Positions 7,090-14,200 of a DNA stretch of 32,944 nucleotides are shown piece by piece. The stretch is taken from positions 1-32,944 of IMG/VR virus record IMGVR_UViG_3300009154_000156; one strand, written 5' to 3'. Under the pieces are notes generated by a model. That model was not told where the DNA came from. It saw nothing but the letters and a program-made list of their open reading frames with translations, and made no database searches. The position numbers were made by a program, and so were the translations under genes. This DNA is from a virus. How positions within the stretch are numbered: position 1 is the stretch's first letter; each line of letters begins with the position of its first letter.

Positions 7090-7363
7090 TAAAAATAAAA
7101 CATGGAATGCAATATCAGGAATTAGTACGAATTATGAAGAAGAATATACCCTACTTCTGAGAGTCCATGATCTTTACACAAAGATGAAAAGACATCACCA
7201 ATATCCTGCTATTGTTTCTCAGATGGATGATTTTATTACGGATGCTACTAAATTTGTCAATGTTGTATATCCAGATAAAAATGATCCGGACATAGATAAT
7301 ATTAAAAATAATACAAAACAAATGATAAGTCATATAGAACAACTGCGAACCACCTTACTTTGA
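7067..7363 (+). CDS. Small helical unknown protein, GTG start
   Basis: This gene encodes 98 residues and is predicted to be largely helical (YTLLLRVHDLYTKMKRHHQ, ISQMDDFITDATKFV-type stretches, and a C-terminal IKNNTKQMISHIEQLR). I do not recognise a family. The start is GTG, chosen because AAGGA (7054-7058) lies 8 bases before it and because the frame opens there. The gene overlaps the previous one by 23 bases, so it completes a three-gene coupled cassette with the endonuclease. Its stop codon touches the promoter-like ACTAAATA of the next gene. Confidence 0.65.
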   Translation: MRIFEITDKNKTWNAISGISTNYEEEYTLLLRVHDLYTKMKRHHQYPAIVSQMDDFITDATKFVNVVYPDKNDPDIDNIKNNTKQMISHIEQLRTTLL

Positions 7364-7370
7364 CTAAATA
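7363..7370 (+). promoter_or_regulatory. Late-promoter-like box ACTAAATA before the 7447 gene
   Basis: ACTAAATA differs from TATAAATA at two bases. The same core, CTAAATA, stands before the giant gene (GCTAAATA, 11131-11138). Both lie at the head of hairpin-bearing leaders. By T4 spacing, transcription would begin near 7376, giving a leader of about 70 bases. I recall CTAAATA-type late boxes from marine T4-like phages; use here is inferred. Confidence 0.45.
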
Positions 7371-7394
7371 GATTGTCAGGTCTTAAAAAGTATT

Positions 7395-7429
7395 ATGCAG
7401 AAACCCGCTGCGTATGTCATAGAATGACA
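7395..7429 (+). promoter_or_regulatory. Leader hairpins with ACCCGC loop and TGTCAT/ATGACA stem
   Basis: Two stem-loops lie in tandem. ATGCAG (7395-7400) pairs with CTGCGT (7408-7413), one wobble pair included, around the loop AAACCCG. TGTCAT (7415-7420) pairs with ATGACA (7424-7429) around AGA. The second stem and the ACCCGC word both recur in the leader of the giant gene. The ribosome binding site CAAGGAG follows at 7433-7439. Confidence 0.5.
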
Positions 7430-7446
7430 CATCAAGGAGAAAACAA

Positions 7447-8370
7447 ATGGGACGTCCAATTAATCATAAGTTTTTCGGTAACTTAAACCGACCATATAAT
7501 AATTTTGCTACTGGTGGTCTCACTGGCGTTGGCGGAGAAAGCATTGCAACTGTATCAGTTTCAAACAGTGGTACACTATACTCAAAGGGTGCTGTTGTAA
7601 CAATCTCTGCTCCAAATATCACTGGTGGTATTCGTGCAACAGTTTCTACAACTGCTAATGCCGCTGGCAACATTGCTGTTACTATTGCTAATTCTGGTAC
7701 TGGTTATACTGCAACTAGTACATTATCAATCTCAACTGCATCTGCTGTTACAAAAGTTACAACTGGTACATCTGCTACTACTGTAATTTATCCTGCTACT
7801 ACAAGTGGTATCTATGTTGGTATGAAGGTAATTGGTACAGGTATTAGTGCAAGTGCTACCTATGTAACTTCATTCACTGGTGCAGCAGTTAACTTAACTT
7901 GGCCAAATGCTACCACAATTTCGACATCTGTTAACTTCGTTGATGTTGGTACTGGATTTGCAGGAATTGTTTCTGCTCTTACTACTACTACTCAAAATGC
8001 ACTTAGAATTACTACATATCTAACAACCGGAAGTTCCGCGGTTACTGGCGGCGATATCCTTAAGCAGGATTCAAGCCGTAAATATTTGGTACAGAATTCA
8101 CAGGGACGAGGCGTAGTTAAACTAAGCGCAGGAACTGGAACAAATCATGTGCTAGAACCAGGCGGAATGCAGTTGATCGCAACTGACTTTGGTGGTTCAA
8201 CTTATTATGTTCTTAAGCTAACTGCTCGTCGTGTAACCTTAACTGATCGTTCGGGTACTAGTACCGCATTAGTAACTCTAACAACTGGCACAGGCGGTGT
8301 AAAAACTGGATCTGCTAAATGGACTCTTGGTGCAGCAACAGGCACTATTGTCACTCTTTCTAACGCTTAA
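7447..8370 (+). CDS. Virion structural protein, head or neck decoration type
   Basis: This 307-residue protein is rich in Thr, Ser, Gly, Ala and Val, with almost no cysteine or long helices, and is predicted to be all-beta. The start MGRPINHKFFGN and the C-terminal region with GGDILKQDSSRKYLVQ followed by GRGVVKL are patterns I associate with a widespread virion protein of marine T4-like phages ('MGRPLNKKYFG...'). Between them (residues about 30-100) lies a beta-roll repeat of the 'V..NSGTGY.....V.I' kind, and then a 'YVGMKVIGTGI' segment (about 120-165). Both are also common in phage fibres. It has its own promoter-like box, a structured leader and a terminator, which suggests high, separate expression. 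Decoration of the capsid is inferred from this and from its place near gp23; the exact role is unknown. Confidence 0.82.
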   Translation: MGRPINHKFFGNLNRPYNNFATGGLTGVGGESIATVSVSNSGTLYSKGAVVTISAPNITGGIRATVSTTANAAGNIAVTIANSGTGYTATSTLSISTASAVTKVTTGTSATTVIYPATTSGIYVGMKVIGTGISASATYVTSFTGAAVNLTWPNATTISTSVNFVDVGTGFAGIVSALTTTTQNALRITTYLTTGSSAVTGGDILKQDSSRKYLVQNSQGRGVVKLSAGTGTNHVLEPGGMQLIATDFGGSTYYVLKLTARRVTLTDRSGTSTALVTLTTGTGGVKTGSAKWTLGAATGTIVTLSNA

Positions 8371-8376
8371 AAACAG

Positions 8377-8404
8377 AAATTGGGGGAGAAATCCCCCAAT
8401 TTTT
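8377..8404 (+). terminator. Intrinsic terminator after the 7447 gene
   Basis: A perfect 11-base-pair stem, AAATTGGGGGA (8377-8387) with TCCCCCAATTT (8392-8402), is closed by a GAAA loop. The stem runs into TTTTT (8400-8404). The next gene starts only 12 bases later, and no promoter box is visible between them. Confidence 0.93.
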
Positions 8405-8415
8405 AAGGTCAATGA

Positions 8416-8955
8416 ATGAACTTTACCTATTATCCATCACGAGTAATTCAAACAAGTAGTTTGCCCAATCAAGAAATTGGATGGACGCAATACTCAATAG
8501 GTAATTCTGAATATCTCCTGGGTTCAAGATGGAAAACCAATAAACCACTATTGCATATTTCAAATCCTGCAACTGGTGATCTGCGAAATACAACATGGAC
8601 ATTGACTTGCACGGGTTTTAATATTCCTTTATTTAATACAATTACTGGAATAAAATTAAATGTTAAAGCACAACGAAACGGAAGAATCGTTGATGATATA
8701 ATTCAATTAACATATCAAGGATCTGCCATTGGAGCAAATAACTTTTCATATATCACTGATAGTGAGGGGCATTTTCTTTTGTTAAATGATACTTATTATG
8801 GTGGTGAATTTGATTTATGGGAATCAGAAGTTACGCCAAGTATGTTAACCGATCCTAGTTTTGGAATAATATTAAAATTTCAAAGTCATCCATTTTATCC
8901 ACACAACTGTGAAATGTATCTGGATTCGGTGTCTTTAACTGTTTATTCCGTATAA
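8416..8955 (+). CDS. Beta-sandwich virion protein, function unknown
   Basis: This 179-residue protein has a pattern known from many phage and bacterial surface proteins: 'TGIKLNVKAQRNGRIVDDIIQL' at residues 75-96 (listed in parts: TGIKLNVKA, RNGRIVDDIIQL), an aromatic GG-x-FDLWESE at about 129-138, FGIILKF at about 149-155, and a final LDSVSLTVYSV. These fit strands of a jelly-roll-like sandwich. An ATG also exists at 8412 out of frame; the start at 8416 follows AAGG by 7 bases. The gene sits immediately after a terminator with no visible promoter, so it may depend on read-through. Its stop codon lies inside the TATAAATA of the next gene. It is probably a tail-fibre or neck component, inferred from neighbours. 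Confidence 0.8.
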   Translation: MNFTYYPSRVIQTSSLPNQEIGWTQYSIGNSEYLLGSRWKTNKPLLHISNPATGDLRNTTWTLTCTGFNIPLFNTITGIKLNVKAQRNGRIVDDIIQLTYQGSAIGANNFSYITDSEGHFLLLNDTYYGGEFDLWESEVTPSMLTDPSFGIILKFQSHPFYPHNCEMYLDSVSLTVYSV

Positions 8956-8958
8956 ATA
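8951..8958 (+). promoter_or_regulatory. T4-type late promoter for the 8978 gene
   Basis: This is an exact TATAAATA that contains the stop codon of the 8416 gene, 19 bases before the ATG at 8978. Transcription would begin near 8964, leaving a very short leader that still includes most of the AGAGGAA ribosome binding site. Confidence 0.55.
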
Positions 8959-8977
8959 TTACAGAGGAAAAATATCA

Positions 8978-10045
8978 ATGGCTACAACTGTTTCAAGAGT
9001 AAATGGTAATTATAAAATTCAGTCATCTTCTGGTACAGATGTTCTAGTTGTTGATACCACTGGTGCTGGCTATGATATGCCATCTTCGTATACTAACTCT
9101 AAAGTTGTGATTACCGGTGATTTGTACGTCTTAGGAACTAAGACAGAAACATCTTCTACTACGGTTACTATTAAAGATCCTTCGATTACATTAAATCAAG
9201 GAAATACATTTACATTACCTGGTAGTCCTCTTGTTTCAGGAATTGACATTGATCGAACTCCAAATCCATCAGCATTTATACAGTGGTATGAAGGTGGCAC
9301 CTGGACTGGATTTGGAGGAGCAACTACTTCTACTGGTTACTTTGAATTTAGAACTGGACCTCGAAATTCAGCAAACTATAGCGCAATTAAAGTTAATAAA
9401 ATTTTACTCGGTAATTATAACGGATTCACTGAGGGTCCTTTAAGAAATCGATTAAATTTTCTTGGTGCAGAAAATCCAGTGGGAGTACTTAGTGTTTCAG
9501 GTACTAATAATTACGCCAGTCGTGTTATAGATCCTGACGATATTCCTAATAAGGCATATGTTGACCAAATTCAACAATATTCGGTCACTGAACGCACATT
9601 TAGTATTGTCACTGGTTCTAACTATCTAACATTGACTAATCCTGCTACCGAAGGTATTCCTAGTGCGATATTAGGCGTTCTTAATGGTAATCCTGTTAAA
9701 AAAACAAATATTACAACTGGAACAATTGTTCTTAACATAACAACTTCTACTGCTTTAATAGGCACAATAGATATTGTTGCCGCACAAATTTCTCCAGTTT
9801 TGCCTTATGTTGATTTAGTATTATTTGCTAATACAGGCGGCCAAGTAAAATTGAATTCTCCATTATTGTTACAGGCAAATGGAGATGTACCAATACCTCG
9901 ATCAGGACAAACTGGTATATACTCGGATGATCCAGCTGGAGGAGGCACCGGTCTTTATTATATAAATAGTAGTACATCAGGCAGAGTCCTACAGGATGAG
10001 TTTATCAGTCGTAGAAAAGCATTGATTTATAGTATAATTTTTTAG
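8978..10045 (+). CDS. Tail-fibre-like structural protein
   Basis: This 355-residue all-beta protein is of the fibre type. Residues 45-75 (VVITGDLYVLGTKTE, then TVTIKDPSITLNQG) match the common 'gdl.v.Gt.t.v.s..v.i.dp.i.L' fibre module. The following segment, with FIQWYEGG and YFEFRTG, parallels modules in the two large fibre genes downstream (around 19940-20170 and 23400-23660). The ending, with TGLYYINSSTSGRVLQDEF then SRRKALIYSIIF, is a recognisable C-terminus of virion proteins of marine T4-like phages. AGAGGAA is a good ribosome binding site. It is followed after 8 bases by the next gene, making an operon of three (8978-11108). Receptor-binding or fibre-base function is inferred. Confidence 0.82.
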   Translation: MATTVSRVNGNYKIQSSSGTDVLVVDTTGAGYDMPSSYTNSKVVITGDLYVLGTKTETSSTTVTIKDPSITLNQGNTFTLPGSPLVSGIDIDRTPNPSAFIQWYEGGTWTGFGGATTSTGYFEFRTGPRNSANYSAIKVNKILLGNYNGFTEGPLRNRLNFLGAENPVGVLSVSGTNNYASRVIDPDDIPNKAYVDQIQQYSVTERTFSIVTGSNYLTLTNPATEGIPSAILGVLNGNPVKKTNITTGTIVLNITTSTALIGTIDIVAAQISPVLPYVDLVLFANTGGQVKLNSPLLLQANGDVPIPRSGQTGIYSDDPAGGGTGLYYINSSTSGRVLQDEFISRRKALIYSIIF

Positions 10046-10053
10046 GAAATTTC

Positions 10054-10368
10054 ATGATAATAAACAGAACATTAGCTACAACACCGGTATCGGCTATCTT
10101 TACAGCCACTTTTCAAACCGCGATTACTACCGTGATGTTTTGTAATATTACTACCAGCACAGACGCTACTATTAAAGTATATGCGGTTGCAAGTGGGCTT
10201 AATCCAAGTCCTAGCACACAAGTTATAAACAACGTCACAGTTCCTGTGGGAGAAACTTTTGTTCTAGATACGGAAAGATTGATTCTAGATGCAGGTGATG
10301 CACTATGGGCAACTGCTAGTGTTTCTAATACAATTGTTGCAACTGCAAGTTTGATGGTAACTGGCTAA
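10054..10368 (+). CDS. Small beta-sandwich virion protein
   Basis: This 104-residue protein is all-beta and starts MIINRTLATTPVSA. It contains FQTAITTVMFCNITTST, then an I-x-V-Y-A-V strand, a VPVGETF-VLDTERLIL block and a final ALWATAS...TASLMV. It resembles the 128-residue product of the 19107 gene in strand order: aromatic/hydrophobic core, 'L...rLil...D.lwA.AS', closing beta strand. The two may be paralogues. AGGAAA lies 7 bases upstream of the ATG. Its stop codon overlaps the next start (TAATG). Small proteins of this kind are often assembled at the base of fibres in related phages, but no function is known to me. Confidence 0.72.
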   Translation: MIINRTLATTPVSAIFTATFQTAITTVMFCNITTSTDATIKVYAVASGLNPSPSTQVINNVTVPVGETFVLDTERLILDAGDALWATASVSNTIVATASLMVTG

Positions 10369-11108
10369 TGAAGTTTTATAAACGCCTGTCAATTGATAGC
10401 AAGGATCCTATGAACAATTCATTTGCTGTTGAATCTGATGGCAGAATTGTAACAGATACCACAAAAAGTATACAGATACCACTAGGCACTACTGCTCAAC
10501 GGCCTGGTGTTCTTAACAATGGCCAACTTCGTTACAATTCTAGTATTGGATCTTCTGGTGGTGAATTAGAGGCATATGTTGGTGGCAAATGGGAAATTAT
10601 AAAAACGGTTAGGCAGTCGAACATATCTCAACAAATATTTTACAATGGTAATTATGCAAATACTATATTTGGACCTCTGAGCTATAACGTGGATATTACT
10701 AGGCCACAAAATGTAGTAGTATTTGTAGAAAATGTGCCTCAAATTGCTAATTTAAATTATACACTAATAAGCTCACCTATAACAACATCAACAACTGCTA
10801 CAGTTCGAGTTGTTTCTGGTACAGTTCTAACAGTAAAATCTGTTGCAGATTTTAACGTTTCAAATAGAATTACTCATTCTGGAAATGCAATTTCCGTTGG
10901 TACAACTATTACCTCCGTTAATGTTACTAACTCAACAATATCTATTTCTAATGCTTTAATTGGTACAATAAACACTGGTGATAGTCTGACCACTAGTTTT
11001 TCGTCAGGAACTTATATAAAATTTGTCGAAGACTCATTGCCTGTTCCCACTAAACCAGTGATTGCTATATTAGGATTTGACGGATATACACCGCCATTTG
11101 CTCCCTAA
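10368..11108 (+). CDS. Virion structural protein, tail-fibre associated
   Basis: This is a 246-residue protein. The N-terminal part has IPLGTTAQRPGVLNNGQLRY (about residues 41-60), a pattern of phage fibre proteins ('G.t.qRP..p..G.lRyn...g..E.Y.gg.W'), followed by GELEAYVGGKWEIIK. The middle (about 100-130) has FGPLSYNVDITRPQN then VFVENVPQI. A Val/Thr/Ser-rich insert of the 'V.VGTTI.SV....' type spans about 145-215, and the protein ends with PTKPVIAILGFDGYTPPFAP. I recognise this architecture from structural proteins of T4-like marine phages. The start overlaps the previous stop by one base, so it is coupled. It has no clear ribosome binding site of its own. Confidence 0.78.
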   Translation: MKFYKRLSIDSKDPMNNSFAVESDGRIVTDTTKSIQIPLGTTAQRPGVLNNGQLRYNSSIGSSGGELEAYVGGKWEIIKTVRQSNISQQIFYNGNYANTIFGPLSYNVDITRPQNVVVFVENVPQIANLNYTLISSPITTSTTATVRVVSGTVLTVKSVADFNVSNRITHSGNAISVGTTITSVNVTNSTISISNALIGTINTGDSLTTSFSSGTYIKFVEDSLPVPTKPVIAILGFDGYTPPFAP

Positions 11109-11130
11109 CAACATAGTTTTTCATAAATCA

Positions 11131-11138
11131 GCTAAATA
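11131..11138 (+). promoter_or_regulatory. Late-promoter-like box GCTAAATA before the giant gene
   Basis: GCTAAATA lies in the 118-base gap before the giant gene and shares CTAAATA with 7363-7370. By T4 spacing the transcript would start at about 11144, which is the base just before a perfect hairpin. Confidence 0.45.
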
Positions 11139-11144
11139 ATAGTA

Positions 11145-11160
11145 CTGTCATAAATGACAG
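11145..11160 (+). promoter_or_regulatory. Perfect hairpin at the predicted 5' end of the giant-gene transcript
   Basis: CTGTCATAAATGACAG is a 6-base-pair stem with a TAAA loop, or an 8-base TGTCAT/ATGACA palindrome core. The same TGTCAT/ATGACA arms occur at 7415-7429. No T-run follows, so it is not a terminator. A 5'-terminal stem that protects the message is a plausible role. Confidence 0.5.
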
Positions 11161-11196
11161 CCGGACTGTGGTAAACCCGCAATGTAATGTGGTTAT

Positions 11197-11221
11197 CCGT
11201 GAAACACGGTGTATTGGGGAG
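11197..11221 (+). promoter_or_regulatory. Hairpin and ribosome binding site that fix the giant-gene start
   Basis: CCGTG (11197-11201) pairs with CACGG (11205-11209) around AAA. GGGGAG follows at 11216-11221, 5 bases before ATG 11227. An in-frame GTG at 11209 lies in the hairpin itself and has no ribosome binding site. The ATG at 11227 is therefore taken as the start. Confidence 0.65.
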
Positions 11222-11226
11222 CAAGT

Positions 11227-14200
11227 ATGGGCATAGGTCGTATTACTGGTCCGCTGCTCGCGAATAATCTTCTTCGCGATGGTCGGAACTTAGCAGTTGA
11301 AACAGATTTACTTTATCTAGACGTTACTAATGGACGCATCGGCGTTAAAAATGCAACTCCTCAATATAATTTAGATGTACAAAATAACGCTAGAATAGCA
11401 AATATATCCTTCACTGCAACAAGCACTGGCAGTATTATTCTTAACACAGTTGGTAATTTGATTATTTCCTCTGGAGGAGATGATACCGATATAGTAATGC
11501 GAAATAATCTATCAGTTGAAGGTAATATTCATGCTGTTGGAAATATTACTGCTGGCGGAAACGTCCAAATTGGCAATGGCTCAGGTTCAGATGTTGTTGG
11601 AATTTTTGCAAATGTCATATCGGATATTGTTCCTCAAACAGACAATGAATATAATATAGGATCTGAACAGCAGTCATGGGCTACCGCATACGTTAACTCA
11701 CTCATAGCAAGTAAGCTGTTGAGTCCAGCTGGCCAAGAAATTAATATCGGAATGCCTCTCAGAGAAGATGCTACTATAACCGATATTACAAATCCTACTA
11801 TAAATTTAAACGGTCCAGTTAGAATTTGGGGAGATAATCCACTAGGAACCGCTCCTATAACTAGTAATACTCTTTATGTCACAATGGACGGAAGTGATAC
11901 AAATGATGGTCGTGCTCAAGATCCATCTCGTGCGTGTAGAACAATTACTGGAGCACTCAGAAGTCCATTTTATCAACCTGGCACAAGTATTAAAGTTGCT
12001 GCTGGTAGATATTATGAAAATAATCCACTTGAATTAAAACCATACACATCCGTTATTGGAAGCGATCTTAGAACAACAGTAATTGAACCAATAAACAAAA
12101 CACAAGATTTGTTTCATGTTCAATCTGGGTGTTATCTAGCACAAATGTTGTTTGCAAATGGTCAAAGTGGATTGCTTCCAGGACCAGGATATAAGCCAGG
12201 AACAAATCGCGGAGCATATGCTACTGCATTTCCTCCTAACTATAGCTCACAAAAGATTGATCTTTATCATTCGCCATATATACAAAATTGTACTAATCAA
12301 AGTGGTCCTTGGTTACAAGATGGCACAATGTTTCAGCCAAATCAGACCGTGCAAATTCCACAGGCTGTTGGAACAGCAACCTGGGTAGTTAATACAACTA
12401 CACTGAGAGTCGTATTAAGTGAAGGCACCTTGTCTGTTGGTCAGAGTATTAATGCTGGACCGACTCCTCAAAGTCATATTAATGCTAGAACACTTCTTCT
12501 TGCTAATAAGCCATTTATTCAAGAACAAGTTATTGCATATATAGGTGTTAATTATCCTACTTTTGTTTATAATAAAGCAACATATCGTAGAGATATTGGA
12601 GTAATTGTTGAAAATATTGCTTATGATGCTGCATTTGGTGGAAATGAAAAATCTGTTGAAGGTGGATTGTTATATTGGGACGGCGTTACTAGTGTAATTG
12701 CAGATGGAATTACACAAACTGCCAGTGCGATTAATTATATCAATACGCTATCACAATATATTATTGCAAATAATACTGCGACAAATTTATTAGGACAAGC
12801 ACAGCTAGCTCCACAGGTAATCAATTACAATTTAACAGGCGGGTCTGCTGCTGGCTCGATTGTTACAAATTTAATAGGAATAATTTCAACAGTAGTTCAA
12901 AGTGGTCCATCTAGTGCTCCGCAAATTCAAGTTGGCAACGGTCCAGACTGGGGATCAGTGTCGGCAGAAGTATTATTACAATCAAATAGATCGTTTATAC
13001 AAAACGAAGTTGTGAGTTATGTTAATTCTACATATCCAGATTTCTTGTACAGAGAAGATTTGTGCTATAGAGATACGGGATTAATAATTGATGCCATTAG
13101 TCAAGACATCATTCTTAATGCTAACGCCAAAACAATTGAAGCAGGCAAAACATATTGGACCGGTAATACTAGTGCAGTTACTGGACAAATAACAGAAACG
13201 GTAAATGCTTTATCTCGTGCAAAAGATATAAGTCTGCAAATTGTAAATAATGCAACTGTAACTACTACAGCATTTACATTTAATTCTACCAAATGCGCTC
13301 GTGATACTGGCCTAATTGTTGATGCAATTTCACAAGATCTTTTATTTGGAGGCAACAGTCAATCAACATTTGCAGGAATTCAATATTGGAATCATGGTGA
13401 TTATGTTGGAGAAATTGGCAACGAGATAACCACTACCACCAATGCCATCAAATATATAAGTAGCCTGACACAGCGAATTATTTTGAATCAACGTGTTACT
13501 CCTCTGCAAAATGTTGTTTCTCAAGTTACTGCGACTTCTACTGCAACGGCAGCTGAAGTCACTATCATACGAAACGAATTCAACATTATCACTGATATTT
13601 TGACTAGTGGAACGGTTGGAGTGACTAATTTAATTGTTCCAAATAGATTGACACCTAGTACAACAGCATCCGTTATTACTGCATATGATTTGATACAAAA
13701 TAATGTTAATTTTCTAAAAGAAGAAGCAATTGCTTGGGTAGAACAAAATAAAAATTTCAGATATACTACTGCAACTTGTGCAAGAGATGTTGGATTGATT
13801 GTCGATAGTATTGTTCTTGATCTCAAGTTCCCTACAACCGCTTTAAGTCAGTCAACATTTGCAGGATTGCAATACTGGAATCAAGGTGGATATACTGGAG
13901 ATATTGGAAGCGAAGTAACAGCTACAGTAAATGCAATATCTCATCTTTCAGAAATTGCTAGATATGTAATTGTGAATAATACCTCAAGTGGAGTGAGATA
14001 TGCAGGAGTTCAACCAGTAATTAATCTTCCTGCGGCAGGAGCATCAGAACAATCGTTCCTGACCAAAGAATTTACTACAATCACAAACATAATTCTAAAT
14101 GGAACAACAGGCACATCTAATCAAATTATTTCAAACGGAATCGTTGCATCTTCTAGCTCTACTGTAAACAATGCATATAACATTCTTCAAGCAAATAAAG

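Noticed and set aside
9961-9968. TATAAATA inside the end of the 8978 gene
   Set aside because: It encodes part of a conserved C-terminus (TGLYYINSS), lies about 86 bases before the next gene, and such matches arise by chance in AT-rich coding DNA.
11209-11226. GTG at 11209 as the start of the giant gene
   Set aside because: It lies at the end of a hairpin with no ribosome binding site before it. GGGGAG precedes ATG 11227 at ideal spacing, and MGIGRITGPLL is the sensible N-terminus.
13101-13826. Minus-strand frames opposite the giant gene
   Set aside because: They are shadows of the repeated modules, without ribosome binding sites or recognisable products.
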